Shown in pieces: positions 22,468-33,512 of a stretch of DNA of 64,000 nt. Origin of the DNA: Wurfbainia villosa (Eukaryota; Streptophyta; Magnoliopsida; Zingiberales; Zingiberaceae); contig CM045990.1 in the NCBI GenBank assembly GCA_025175895.1, positions 59,459,704 through 59,523,703 of the forward strand, written 5' to 3'. The position numbers and the translations under genes are program-made. The first letter of the stretch is position 1, and the number at the start of each line of letters is the position of its first letter. The notes beneath the pieces were generated by a model. It saw only the letters and a program-made list of their open reading frames with translations, searched no databases and was not told where the DNA came from.

Positions 22468-23358
22468 ATCTCCCCCTTTTTGATTTATGGCAAACCCACA
22501 TACAAAGTTAAGCAAGCATGAAGAATAATAATGTGCATGAGAGAAAAAAAATGAAGATTAAGTTGGAGTAGTAAGGATTTTCTTCAAGTACTCCCCCTTG
22601 AGGAAACCTCCCCCTTGACCGAGGGTGAGTCTTTGAAGAAAGACCTTAATCCTCCCCCTTGAGGGTTGCTTTAAGTAATTAACATTACTTAAAATTAGCT
22701 TTAGTAAATCGTTTTAAAATTAGCTTTAGTAAATCGTTTTAGTTAAGCCCTTTCTCCCCCTTAAGTAAAACACTAACGACATAAATAAGTTAAGAATTCT
22801 CTTAACTTGGCCTTTTGTCAAAAGTTAAATAAGTTCTCAAAACCTAAAGTTAACTTTTGGTTTAAACATGAAGTAAGAGTTAAGTTATCAAAAAATTTGA
22901 AAAAATTTGACCCCTTAACTTTGGCCTTTTTCTCCCCCTTTTGCCGTATATCGAAAAGAGTAAGGGGTGTGTGGAAATCAAAATAATTGCTAAATTTAAA
23001 GTCCAAGCATGTTCCACATTTTTTATTAAAATAGTATATTGAAAATAAGCTCATCTATGAAATGTTCGACTCATATTTGGCTTGATTGATATGAAGGATC
23101 AACCAGTCCTGGTCGGAGTCGGTTAGTATGTATGATTATACTCCATGGTTCATAGCGATACACTAGCTCTACATCTGGAACCAGGAGTAAGGTCCTAACA
23201 TCTCACGCCCATCTACGTGGCTAAGTACACAAACACATTAGTCCTATGTGTTGTGAGATGTATTGGCTCCTTAAATCTATAGGTGCATGATATCTAAGGT
23301 ATGACCTATGCTAGTTTCATGAAAAAGTAAGAAATAGTAGTAATATAATTTGCAAAAC
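22468..23358 (-). other. Non-coding 3' region of element C with multiplied polypurine tracts
   Basis: On the minus strand the tract AATCAAAAAGGGGGAGAT abuts the 3' LTR (22468-22485). Further CAAGGGGGAG or AAAGGGGGAG tracts appear as their plus-strand complements near 22588, 22608, 22652, 22753 and 22932. This repeated tract is a known Sirevirus trait. The short minus-strand open stretch at 22818-23054 has no recognisable motif, and I see no gene. Confidence 0.75.
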
Positions 23359-26300
23359 CTATTCTATTACGCACATGCCTAATTTTCGTCTCAAGAGACT
23401 AAATTCGGCTTCGGGTAGTGGTTTAGTAAATATGTCTGCTAGGTTAGACTTCGAGTCAACATATTCGAGTTGTATGGAGCCGTTGGCTACATGTTCTCGA
23501 ATGAAATGATGTTTTACCTCTATATGCTTTGTTCTTGAATGGCATATAGGGTTCTTAGTTAGATTTATCGAACTTATGTTGTCTACAAAAATTTTAGTTT
23601 TGGTGAAGTCCAACCTAAAGTCTCGGAGAGTGTGCTTCATCCAAAGAAGCTGAGTTACACACTCACCCATCGCAACGTATTCGGCTTCGGTGGTAGATAA
23701 GGCAACACAATGTTGCTTTCTACTGCACCAACTCACTAGACTTGAGCCGAGTAGTTGACAACAACCACTCGTGCTCTTTCTATCGAGTTTACTACCGGCA
23801 TAATCCGAATCGGAGTAGCCGATTAGTTCGAACTCCGTAGATCTAGGGTACCAAATACCAACGTTAAGTGTACCCTTAAGATATCTAAGGATACGCTTAA
23901 CTAGGGTTAGGTGAGACTGGCGCACATACTTACTGCGAATAGGATGTCGGGTCGACTCGCAGTTAAGTATAGGAGACTTCCTATCGCGCTCCTATAGTTC
24001 TTTAAGTCAATGGACTTACTTTCTAGGTCTTCTCCTATGTTAACATTAATCGCCATTGGGGTGTTTATTATCTTAGCATCTTGCATTCCAAATCTTTTAA
24101 TTAACTCCTTAGTGTATTTTTGTTGATATAGGTATATACCATCCTTAGTTTGTTTAATTTGTAGACCTAAAAAGAAACTTAACTCGCCTACTAAGTTCAT
24201 TTCAAACTCACTTTCCATGAGTGAAACGAACTCGTTTAGTAAGGCTGAGTTAGAGGTTCCAAAAATTATATCGTCTACGTAAATTTGAGCTATGAATATT
24301 TCTTTACCTAAGGTTTTTACGAAGAGAGTTGGGTCAACTAAGCCTTGGTTAAACCCTTTTGACTTGATATGGATTGAAAGTCTCTCGTACCAAGCTCGAG
24401 GAGCTTGTTTAAGTCCATAGAGAGCTTTCTTAAGTTTTAGAACATGGTCGGGTTTATCTAGATTTTCGAATCCGGGGGGTTGGCTAACATAAACTTCTTC
24501 TTTAATGTATCCATTTAGGAATGTCGACTTAACATCCATTTGAAATAGCTTAAATCCTCGATGTGCGGCATAAGCTAGCAACATTCGAATGGATTCGAGT
24601 CTAGCTACTGGGGCATAGGTTTCGTCGTAATCTAAGCCTTCAACTTGACTGAACCCTTTGGCGACTAACCTAACCTTGTTTCTAACTACTTCACCTTTAT
24701 CATCAAGCTTATTTCTAAACACCCACCTTGTTCCAATTGTCGTTTTGTCTTTAGGTGGTGGTACTAATTCCCACACTTCATTCCTAGTAAATTGAGCTAG
24801 CTCTTCTTGCATTGCAATAATCCAATCGGGATCAAGAAGAGCTTGTTCAATTGATTTGGGTTCTATCTTTGAAATTAAGGAAATTTGACTAAGGTTCCTA
24901 TAGGATGCTCTAGTTCGAACTCCTAGATTAGGATCTCCTATCACTTGATCGATAGGGTGGTTAGTCTGAATCCTAGATTGGGTTGGGTTTGTGTCACCTA
25001 ATGCTTGATCAATGGGGTGACTTGGTTGAACACTAGTTTGACTCGGATCACTTGTCACTTGGTCGACAAGAGAAGTTGGTTGATGTGGATTAGACTCGAT
25101 CTCAGGGTCAGAGTTAGGTCTAGTATGAGTAGGCTCGCTAATTGGGGTTGTCGGGGGTTTTGTAGGTTCGTGTCCTTCATCAAATACTACATTGATAGTC
25201 TCCTCGACTCTAAGGGTGTCGTGGTTATATACTATAAGCTCGGCTTGTAGTCGAGTATCCTAGAAATATTCCGGCCGTGGTTTTGGATGTAAATTTCCCT
25301 AGGTAATCCTTAGTGTTTAGAATATGTACCTTACACCCAAATACCCTAAAGTACTTGATGTTAGGTATTTTATCGTGATAAATCTCATATGAGGTCTTAA
25401 GGTGCCTCTTTACCATAATCCTATGCGGACATAGTAGTGCTAGCATACCGCCCAAAACCTATCCGGTAGGTTATATTCGTTTAACATGGTCCTAGCGGCT
25501 TCTTGTAGAGTTCGGTTTTTCCGCTCCACTAGGCCATTTTGTTGAGGGGTCCTAGGGCAAGAGAATTCATGGTGGTATCCGTTTAGGTTCTGAAGTCGGT
25601 GAACCTTTGATTTTGAATTCACCACCATGATCGCTTCTAAGTCTTTTCACCTTAAGGTCTTTTTGATTCTCGATTAATTTGAATAGATTGATTAATTGAT
25701 CTAGGGTATCATTTTTATGTTTGATGAACCTAACCTGAGTAAACCTCGAGTAGTCGCCAATTATGACTAAGCAATATTGACTTTTATTGAGTGACTTGGC
25801 TCCATGTGAATCGAATAGATCCATATGCAGGAGCTCAAGTACACTTGAGGTCTGCTTCTTGGTTAGTTAACTTGTGTTGTGTCCTAGGTTGTTTTCCTTG
25901 TTGACAAGCATTACAGATTTTATTAACCAAGTTGTTGAGGTTGGGTAAACCTCGACTAAGCCACTCTCGATTCATCTTGTGGGACGAGTCTTGGGTGCAG
26001 TGACCAGTCGTGTGCCACAACCATGATTCCTCTTCTGTGTCATAAGACATTTGGTGAGGATTTGATTAAGTTCATTGTATAAATGTTATTTGTCCTAGTT
26101 CCTTTGAGTATTGTTTTAGTTTCATTTGTTTTAATTACACATTCATTTTCTAAAAATACGACCTTATAGTTATTGTCACACAATTGGCTTACGCTAAGGT
26201 GTTATATTCAAAATTCTCTACAAGTAATACATTTTTAATAACAAAATTCGAGTTAAGCTCGATATCACCCGATCCGATGATTTTGAGCTTGCCGTTATTC

Positions 26301-26392
26301 CCAAAGGCTACCGATCCTTGTCGTTTGAATCGAAGCTTTGTGAATTTGAGTTGATCCCCGGTCATGTGTCGGGAGCAACCACTGTCCAACAT
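23359..26392 (-). pseudogene. Element C pol: protease, integrase, reverse transcriptase, RNase H, frameshifted
   Basis: Read from high to low coordinates. Protease starts LDSGCSRHMTGD (26390). The integrase zinc finger has the phrase MNREWLSRGLPNLNNLVNKI and CNACQQGK. The integrase core has MDLFDSHG, GDYSRFTQV, RSDHGGEF and QQNGLVERKNRTL, so all three acidic residues are present. RT (25058-23907) has QMDVKSTFLNG and YVDDIIFG, both intact. RNase H (23925-23359) has GYSDSDYAG, STTEAEYVA and TKHIEVKHHF. The pieces lie in different frames, with breaks near 26190-26050, 25830, 25600, 25450, 25230 and 23915, so at least five frame changes disrupt an otherwise well-conserved polyprotein. Domain order proves copia. 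Confidence 0.9.
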
Positions 26393-27098
26393 CCATTGAT
26401 CCTACACACAAAGTGGTTGGATTGGATGTTAGATTTTTATTTTTAAATTGGTTGTAAGTTGTTAAACCTAGGTCATCTCACCCGAGTCTATATGATCAAG
26501 CATGTTATACTTATGTTTTTTGTGAGATGACTCCCAATTAAATTTATTAAGTGGATTTAGGTTTAAGTGATTTTATGTTGAGATGATTTTCAATTAAATT
26601 GATTAAGTGGATTTAGGTTCAAGTAATTAGGATTTAGGTTCAAGTAATTTTATATTGAGATGATTTTCAATTAAGTTGATTAAGTGGATTTAGGTTCAAG
26701 TAATTTTATGTTGAGATGATTTTCATTAAGTTTGATTAAGTGGATTTAGGTTCAATTTAGATTTGGATTTAACCCAAGGCTTGTCAAGTTTACCTTTTCA
26801 AGATCATGGCTTCGTGTCGTGGCGAGGCACAGTCCTTCTTTTATCGGATCATCGACCACTTCCTTAGACAAAGTCATGTTCAAGAAAATGATGACTTGAC
26901 TCACCTAAGACTATTTCCTAGTCTAACTAGTTATTTTTGAAAAGAGGCTCGAGGCTCAATCTTTCAAGGATTTTAGTTGGTTATTTGAAAAGAGGCTCCC
27001 CGAGGCTCAATCTCTTTGAAGGATTTTTTAGTTGGTTATTTGTGTATTCCAAGTGAGTTAAAAAAACAACAAAAAAAACTAAGCATGCAATTTCTAAG
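26393..27098 (-). repeat. Linker of element C with two tandem repeat blocks
   Basis: At about 26510-26755 a unit of roughly 65-80 bases, recognisable by ATTAAGTGGATTTAGGTTCA and TTGAGATGATTTTCAATTAA, occurs four times with indels. At 26938-27043 a second unit (GAAAAGAGGCTC...CGAGGCTCAATCT...AGTTGGTTATTTG) occurs twice. Both lie where gag joins protease. No open frame crosses them, so they are probably expansions that arose after the element lost function, or a tolerated spacer. Confidence 0.6.
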
Positions 27099-27323
27099 TT
27101 AAAGCACAAACATGTCTTGGCTCCCCTGAATCGGTTGAATGGTCGGTCTATCCACATAGTGGATTTGGTCCTTGGGAACCCAGTACGAGTTAGATCCTAG
27201 AGTTGAAATCAAAGTGGTCTTAGGGACCCATGCTTGGACACATTTTTTATGTCTACTTACGATTGACATATACGACTTATTGGTCGTGTTTGAGCTAAAC
27301 CCTAGTCCGGCCTTGTTGTACAC
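27099..27323 (-). pseudogene. Element C gag-protease linker peptide fragment
   Basis: A minus-strand piece of about 74 codons with the phrases QAWVPKTTL and SNSYWVPKDQIHYVD. The paired WVPK motif resembles the tail NPRSSNRYWVPRSVIDS of the family A protein (2400-2485, 19100-19169, 53250-53315). It suggests that the family A ORF ends at the equivalent of this point in an autonomous Sirevirus. It is frameshifted relative to its neighbours. Confidence 0.55.
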
Positions 27324-27721
27324 GGCCCTTTATGCGATCCAAGTAGGAGGTCAAGTCCTTTGGATCCCAAAGTAAACCTTTCCAACGTATTCCTAAGATC
27401 TTCGACTTGACTTTTCAAGAGTGAGTTCTCAACTCGAGTTTTTCAACCCGAGTTGAGTCCTTCTCTTGAACTCGACTAGTCGAAGAGGTTAGGAGACCTC
27501 GTGTGAGGAGTTTAACTTCCTCAACCAGGTCTCGACCTTGGACTCGGACTTAGCTAACTTCCTAGACAAAACCTAACCGTATTATGTAAAGTATTAAATA
27601 AAGTACGACTCACCTAGGGTATCTTTTGAACCGGATGCGATCCGTGGCTTGACTTGAAGGTTGCTTCGTAGTCGAATCATCCTCGGTTCGACTCAAGTTC
27701 GGGTTCGGTCTCCGTGTCGAC

Positions 27722-28708
27722 TCAATTGATTTCGCCATGAAGACGTGGTCTTCGCCTTCTTGGATGACGCTTCCCATGTCGCGTTGAGGGCCTTCTTGTG
27801 CTTAGGTCCTTGGTGGTTGAGCTTGGGGCACTCGACTTGATATGTCCAAACTCGCTTACACTCATAACACCTAATATTAGAACTTTTAGGTTTACCTTGG
27901 TTGGGTCGAGTCGTGGTTCGCTTCGTCCCTTGGCTATTCTTCGAGCTAGGTACATTAGTTCGGAAGTCAATTCCGGGTCAACTTCTTCTTCGGACTCGTC
28001 TTCCTCCTCGGTTGGTGGTGGCTTGCTTGCGATTTTCTTCTTCTTTGATCCTGCAAATAAAGCTATACCCCTCTCGGGTTCCGAGTTGGATTGTTCATGT
28101 AATTCGAAATCGGAAAAGAGTTCATCTAACCTAATTTTAGAAAGATCCTTGGAGACCTTGTAGGCATCGACCATGGATGCCCACAAGGTAGTCCTCGGAA
28201 AAGAGTTTAGAACATACCTTATAAGGTCACGGTTTTCGACCTTTTGCCCAATTGCGTGTAAGTTGTTGACGATGTCCTGGACACGGGCGTGGAGTTGCGT
28301 CGCGGATTCGTGTTCCTGCATTTTTAGTGTGTACAATTTATTGAATAATAAATCACGCTTACATACCTTGGCTTGATCCGATCCTTCGTGTAACTCGATT
28401 AGTTTAGTCCAAAGATCCTTTGCGCTTATGAAGGGGCCGACGCGATTTAACTCCTCCTTGGATAGGCCGCATTGGAGGATTTGTGTTGCCTTGGCGTCGG
28501 CTTCGACTTGTCGTTTTGTTGCAACGGTCCATTGATCATAATCTAAGGAGTCACCCACTTCATTAGTCGGAAGTGTGAAACCCGTTTGGATTATGATCCA
28601 CATCTCGAGTTGGGTTTTGAGAAAGCATTCCATCCGGCCCTTCCAATAACGGAAGTCATCTCCGTTATAAAGCGGAGTCGACGGTGCTAAAACCTCGAGA
28701 TGGGCCAT
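27722..28708 (-). pseudogene. Element C gag
   Basis: A 328-codon frame from ATG 28708 starting MAHLEVLAPSTPLYNGDDFR, with the copia gag core (WKGRMECFLKTQLEMW, ATKRQVEADAKATQILQCGL, KLYTLKMQEHESATQLHARV). The acidic segment EEEDESEEEVDPEL follows. The CCHC knuckle near 27790-27875 is broken: CYEC lies in a different frame from FGHIKS, and the last Cys is shifted again, so small indels on both sides destroy the motif. The rest of the core looks intact. In life, gag forms the cytoplasmic particle that packages the RNA. Confidence 0.85.
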
Positions 28709-28907
28709 TGAAACAAAAAGACAAAAAGAGACGAAGACCGAAAAGCTAGCAAAGACAAAAACTCAAAAACAAGTACCAAGACTCGCGTCTTGGATTAGTA
28801 GTGCGGGAGAGAATTTAACAAACAAAATAAATAGAAATAAACAGAATTAAAAGAAAATAAATCTGTAAAAAAAAGCTAGATTGGTGGTTTCACCAAATCT
28901 TAGCAAC

Positions 28908-28922
28908 CCCACTCGATACCAA
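28908..28922 (-). other. Primer binding site of element C
   Basis: The minus-strand sequence TTGGTATCGAGTGGGG begins two or three bases inside the 5' LTR. It resembles the initiator-tRNA-Met site TGGTATCAGAGC but lacks one A. The stretch 28709-28907 between it and gag is an A-rich leader without an ORF. Confidence 0.65.
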
Positions 28923-28923
28923 T

Positions 28924-29947
28924 TGTTGGATCGATTTGAGCGCTAGAGGGGGTGAATAGCGCTAAGAAAAACTTTCGTAATCGTTCGAATTGGCACGAGT
29001 AAACGTAGCGGAAAGATAGCAATAAATAAATAAAAACATGAGGGGTTTTTTCTTGGTTCGTAGCCTTCGGCTACTACTCCAAGGCCCTTAGGGTACTTGA
29101 CCACGCACGGAGGGCAAATATTAAACGAACTCCTTCTCGATAGAGTTAGGAGTTATGCGAATACAAAAACTCAATAAAGATTCAAGGTAGAGGACACTCT
29201 CCTTGATATGATTTAAAGCTTGAAAATAAAGACAACTTATACAAAATTAAAGATTATACCAACGACTTCAAGGATTGGAGGTTGAAAGAGGGATGCTCTG
29301 AGAGTCGAGCGATCGGAAGCACTTGGAAGCTTTTGAATTGATGAAAACCCTAGGTTTGGCCCTTCTTTATAGCCTTTAAGCCCCTCAACGAATGGGTCTT
29401 CAACCAATCACAAATGGGCACAAAACTCCTTGAAAAATGGTGATAAAGCTTGACTCCTCGAGGCTGATTTTTGACCACCGGTTGAATCGCCGGCGGTTGA
29501 ATCGCCACGGTTGAACTGGCGGTTGAATCGCAGCCACGATTTTTGACTAAAAAGGAGTTTAGCTCAAAATACAAGTGAATTCGACGGCCACTTGCCGTCC
29601 GATCTCAACATAGACCTTCCATGGGAAGTCTTGGGTTGGATCGTCGCCTAAGGACGTCCCCGTACAAAGGACACGACCTCACTTACGCTTGCACACACGA
29701 GCTTACCTCGATACTTACTTGTCGCTTTTGTTTCCGGCCTTCCACTCGATTCCTTCGGCTCCCTCCGAAGTAACTCGAGTGTCGCCCGACCACCGCGGCT
29801 TCCTCCGGGTGTCGCTAGCCTTCAGCTCCAGCATTGAGACTTTTCTGCACACTTGATTTAGCTCGTGAGATAACAATATAAGCTTAACTTTGTATCGTTT
29901 GCTATAATCAAAACATAGGTTCGACTTAGGTGCCCACTGCACCAACA
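28924..29947 (-). repeat. 5' LTR of element C
   Basis: 1,024 bases with the same termini as 21449-22467. The TATA box (CTATAAAG, minus strand) is at about 29367-29375. The main difference from the other LTR is near 29478-29535, where a GGTTGAATCGCC-type segment is repeated more often. The right-hand flank begins with the target duplicate TTGGC. Confidence 0.9.
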
Positions 29948-29952
29948 TTGGC

Positions 29953-31099
29953 AACATAAGTTTAATGTTTGGCGGCGTAAAGTTCAAGCGTGTGTCTTGG
30001 CAGTGTAAGCCCAAATGCACCTTATCGGTGTAGACCCGGTTAGCATGACAATAGCCGATGGAAGCACCTGAAGGCTAGCGTATGAATGAACAAGTCATAG
30101 ATGACTTGGAGTGATCCAATAGGCATGAGGCTGATGGAGGTGGCTAGAAGGCTTAGGTCTAGCTAAAGGTGGTCGAGCAAGTATGAGGGGATCATACTTG
30201 GGATAAATCTCATGGTTGAGGTTTAGTAGTCGACTGGGGTTATGGACCAGTCGAATGGTCAAGTATTTTGATATTTGGCAGCCGAGTCGACTCTGAGAAG
30301 TCGACTGGGATTATGACCAATCGATTAGTCAGTAGTCGACTAGCATTCGACTGCGACCGCGTGGTCTTGGCAATCGACTGTCATCTTTGGGCAGTCGATT
30401 GCCATGGAGGGAAATCGACTGTTGGTCGAGGTCACGGGAACAGAAAGCTTGATAGACGATTGAGCAGTCGGCTATGGGCTTGGCAGTCGACTGCTAGTGT
30501 ATCCATTGGCTTGAATGCCAACATGGATCAAGCCCATTGTGAGATAATGACACTGTAGGTAGTCGACTAGTGCTTTTAAGGTATCGCTGGATTGTCGCAA
30601 GGCATAAAAGGGAGGATAAGAAGTTTTGTCACTTTAAGAGCAACATGTAACTGAACAAGGAGTTCTTTGCTGCGATTCCAGTCCTTCAAGACATCCTAAA
30701 GCAACCAAAAGCTCAAGCATTCCAAAGCTCACTTGTGTAAAGTGTCGTTTCTTTCATTTCATTTATGTGCTTGTATTTGGTTTGCTTATTCTTATTGTTG
30801 TAAGATTCTTGTACGAGGTTTCTCCACCTCCGATGTGTTGTCGAAAAGGAGTTGTATTAGTGGTGGTTTGCATCACTAGAGCTCATTTGAGCTCGACCCA
30901 TAGAGTAGGAACCCTAGTTTCCGAACCATGTTATATCGCCTTGTCTATTGATGTGGTTGTGTATTCTTGTTGTTCATTTTCATTATTGTATTTCCGCTGT
31001 GCATTGACAAGTTTGTGTAGAGACAAGCGCGATCGAATTCCAAGCGAAACCCGAAACACTTCACCCTCCCCCCTCTAGCGTGTCACCAAAGGTCCTACA
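29953..31099 (+). repeat. 3' LTR of family A element 2, second part
   Basis: It resumes the LTR exactly where it stopped at 21448 (...GTCTTGGC / AACATAAGTTTAATG). GTCGACT palindromes at 30228-30560, a GCATAAAAGG TATA-like box at about 30602, the GAGGTTTCTCCACCTCCGA block at 30816, and the end CCTCTAGCGTGTCACCAAAGG with CCTACA follow. Together the two parts make about 1.59 kb. Confidence 0.9.
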
Positions 31100-31104
31100 T
31101 ATCT

Positions 31105-31895
31105 CACAAGCAATATTAGTATAATTGACAGCATTCGTATTAAAGTGTTCAAATTTGTGACATAATGCATCTAATTTTGCAGTGAGTAAATCTATAGCGC
31201 TTACCTCATACTTACTTGGGGTGCGAGTAGATACTCCCTTTTTGGTTGCCCACTGGTGGTGGTTAAGTCCCACACTTTTGATAATATCGAAGGCTTCGTC
31301 CAGTGTTTTATTCATGAGGGCTCCTCCTATAGCTGAATCTAGAGAAACATTGGTAGGATAGGAGATACCATTATAAAAGGTGCGGATGATAAGCCATCTC
31401 TCCAATCCGTGATGTGGACATTGCTGCAAATAGCCCTTTAAAACTATCCCAAGCTTTGAAAAGTTATTCTCTGCCTTTTTGCATGAAGTTTGCGATTTGA
31501 TGGCGGAGATTTGCGATCTTGCTCAAGGGAAAATATTTGTCCAAAAGTTTTTGTTCTAGCTGATCCCAAGTTGTAGTGCAATCCATAAGGAGAGAATACA
31601 ACCATGCCCTTGCTTTGTTCTATAAGGAGAAGGGAAATAATTGCAGTCTGATCACATTTGCATAGGCTCCATTAAACTTTAAAGTTTCGCAGAATTCTAA
31701 GAATACCTCTAAATGTAGATTTGGATCCTATTAAGGTGTCCCTCTGAATTGGTGTTGTTGAATCATGGATAGAAGTGTGAGTTCCTGCTCAAAATTATTG
31801 CCTTCTATTGGAGGCCTTCGGATGCTTGATCTTAGCCCCTTTATGCTTGGCACTGCGTAATCACATAAAGGTTTATCTTTTTCGTTTGTCGCCAT
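31105..31895 (-). pseudogene. Element G gag, N-terminal half
   Basis: Starts at ATG 31895 with MATNEKDKPLCDYAVPSI. It continues through the retrotransposon gag domain: phrases such as NKARAWLYSLLMD, TWDQLEQKLLDKYFPLSK and, after a frame change near 31430, CPHHGLERWLIIRTFYNGIS and GGALMNKTLDEAFDIIKS. It reaches ACEI at 31105-31120, the first Cys-x-x of the zinc knuckle, and resumes at 15738. Stops near 31733, 31619 and 31469 and the frame change mean no protein is made. The family is recognised from the CPHHGL...FYNG and GGALMNKT phrases of Athila/Tat gag. Confidence 0.8.
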
Positions 31896-32132
31896 TTTAA
31901 AAGTTGGAGTTTCTTTTAATCGCTTTAGGAGTCTTCATCTAGTGAGGAGACTTCTTTCAATTTCAGGATCTGACTTTGTCAATTCCCTAGTAGACCTATG
32001 CATTCAACAAGAAGAACGACTCCAATGAAAGTAAGTGAGGTGGATGAAGTAAATGAAGTAAAATAAAAATAGAAAACAAAAATAAATAAAAATCTAGATT
32101 AATCTAACTGCAATCAAATTGATATTGACGCA

Positions 32133-32151
32133 ATCCCCGACAATGTCGCCA
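32133..32151 (-). other. Primer binding site of element G
   Basis: On the minus strand TTGGCGACATTGTCGGGG lies 11 bases inside the LTR end. It resembles the TGGCGCCGTTGTCGGGG site that is standard in Athila/Tat elements, with a few substitutions. The leader 31896-32132 contains no ORF. Confidence 0.65.
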
Positions 32152-32162
32152 AAAACTTTATG

Positions 32163-33512
32163 TGTTGCAAACCGCAAGCGTACGATCATCATCAAGAAAT
32201 AAAATATCGATCCCACAAAGATTTTTCAAGTATTGAATGAGTGAAAGGAAAGATTATCTAGAAGAATAAACATTCGAGTTGTGATTGAATGAGAAAGAAA
32301 AATAGACGATCAAGATATGAATATAGGACTAATTTACGAAGCAAACTTAGGACTTTAGTTTTGCTACAATGCCTATTGTCTTGGAAGTTCTCTATTATAT
32401 CAATATGTACTCTTGAAGGAAACCTATCTAAAGATATCGAATGCCTCTTCAGAGATCAACCCGATATATTTACCTAACTTGGCTTCTTCTTTCACAGTGT
32501 TAGCCCTTAAAAGGATCTTGATCGCAATATGGGAACCTATCACGATTCAAGAACTACTACTTATTACTCATAGGAGGCAAGGTTAGATAAATTATTATGT
32601 TCTATGATAGGTTATGAAATCCTTGAGAGGTCCTAATCACTTTTTGGGCATTCATACATAGTTGATCTTGATCGCAATATGGAAACTTGTCACAAGCACC
32701 CCCAACAGATCAATCTTCATGAAAGCCCTTAATTTCTATAGCTCCCCACGATTAGTTTTTCAAAATCATGATTAGAAACCCCTAAAAGTATGCGAATATG
32801 TGATAAGCAAACTTGCAAGATAGCTCATACGTACCGTAAAACCAATTCAAGAAGTTCACAATCGATAAATAAAAGAGTTATAACAATCCAAAGCAAATAA
32901 ACAAAGAGTTATTCCCTCATCCTAAGATTGAGGAGAATTACTCCATAATATGAAGGGAAGATAAAAATGAATTACAGAAAGACATTCAATAAAACTAAAG
33001 GAGAGAAAGAAAGCAAAATAGATTTGTTGACGTCGGTTGAAGGATTCCTTCGGCTTGGGGCTCCTTCTCCACGGCTCCGCAATTTGGCCTAGGATGCTCC
33101 CTGACAGTTGCCTTGATCCTAAGGCCTAGGATCTTCTGAATACCTTTCTCCTTTGCCCTGAGGTCTTTTTATAGCTTTTTCTAGAAGAAGAATTTGGGAA
33201 GTTTGTTAACCATGGCATGGTCATGCCATTTGGCATGCCCTACCTGTGATGGAGGTTGGAACTCGACATGCCCTGAATTTGGGCATGTTGGCAGTACTAG
33301 GCACGATCATGCCATTTGGCACGGCCAGGGTGTGTTGGACTCTGGTTTGCTCCTTTTTTGTACATTCCTATAAGAGAACTCATAACCATAGTTATCTGAA
33401 CTAAAAAGATAAAAGGAAGGTAAATGCAAGATTTTATGCATGATATGTGAATAAAATATTAGAAAAACATGGTAAATAAATCCTAAAGTATACGTATAAT
33501 TCACACTCATCA
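32163..33512 (-). repeat. 5' LTR of element G
   Basis: On the minus strand it runs from TGATGAGTGTGAATTATACG to CTTGCGGTTTGCAACA, about 1,350 bases. TGATGAGTGTGAATTATA is the usual start of Athila/Tat LTRs. It has several GGCATG(A/G)TCATGCC palindromes at 33205-33330 and a TATA box at 33163-33174. Similar palindromes occur at 14190-14330 in the 3' part of G. The plus-strand open stretch at 32289-32477 has no support as a gene. Confidence 0.7.
33163..33174 (-). promoter_or_regulatory. TATA box in the element G LTR
   Basis: GCTATAAAAAGACC on the minus strand, about 340 bases from the LTR start and close to the GGCATGATCATGCC palindromes. The position suits the core promoter of the element. Confidence 0.5.

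Larger units (their letters stand above)
21449..29947 (-). mobile_element. Sirevirus-like Ty1/copia element C, complete with both LTRs
   Basis: 8,499 bases, with target duplication TTGGC at 21444-21448 and 29948-29952. Minus-strand order: 5' LTR 28924-29947, primer binding site 28908-28922, gag 28708-27722, linker with tandem repeats, protease-integrase-RT-RNase H 26392-23359, multiplied polypurine tracts 22486-22950, 3' LTR 21449-22467. The two LTRs are nearly identical, with scattered small indels, so this is one of the youngest insertions here. The genes are nevertheless broken by several frameshifts. Assignment to Sireviruses rests on the repeated AAGGGGGAG tracts and on RT phrases such as MDVKSTFLNGYIKEEVYV. 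Confidence 0.9.
15744..31099 (+). mobile_element. Family A element 2, inserted in G gag and itself split by element C
   Basis: It is bounded by TGTTGG at 15744 and CCTACA at 31099, with a perfect 5-bp target duplication TATCT at 15739-15743 and 31100-31104. Own sequence after removing C is about 6.9 kb: 5' LTR, triplicated primer binding site, broken gag-like ORF, non-coding region with purine tracts, 3' LTR. No protease, integrase or reverse transcriptase is present. Its two LTRs differ visibly at many positions, so it is older than C inside it. Confidence 0.9.
12362..33512 (-). mobile_element. Ty3/gypsy element G, Athila/Tat type, interrupted and missing RT/integrase
   Basis: Read on the minus strand from right to left: 5' LTR (32163-33512), primer binding site (32133-32151), gag (31895 to 31105, resuming 15738 to 15187), protease-like segment (14997-14695), the post-pol motif (14455-14520), a degenerate Athila-type 3' ORF (about 14285-12711), and the AAGTTTGGGGG tract (about 12566-12620). 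Reverse transcriptase, RNase H and integrase, expected between protease and the post-pol motif, are absent, so there is an internal deletion. The 3' LTR is not recognisable; the element stops against the end of the B LTR near 12361. A family A element occupies 15744-31099 within its gag. Confidence 0.8.
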
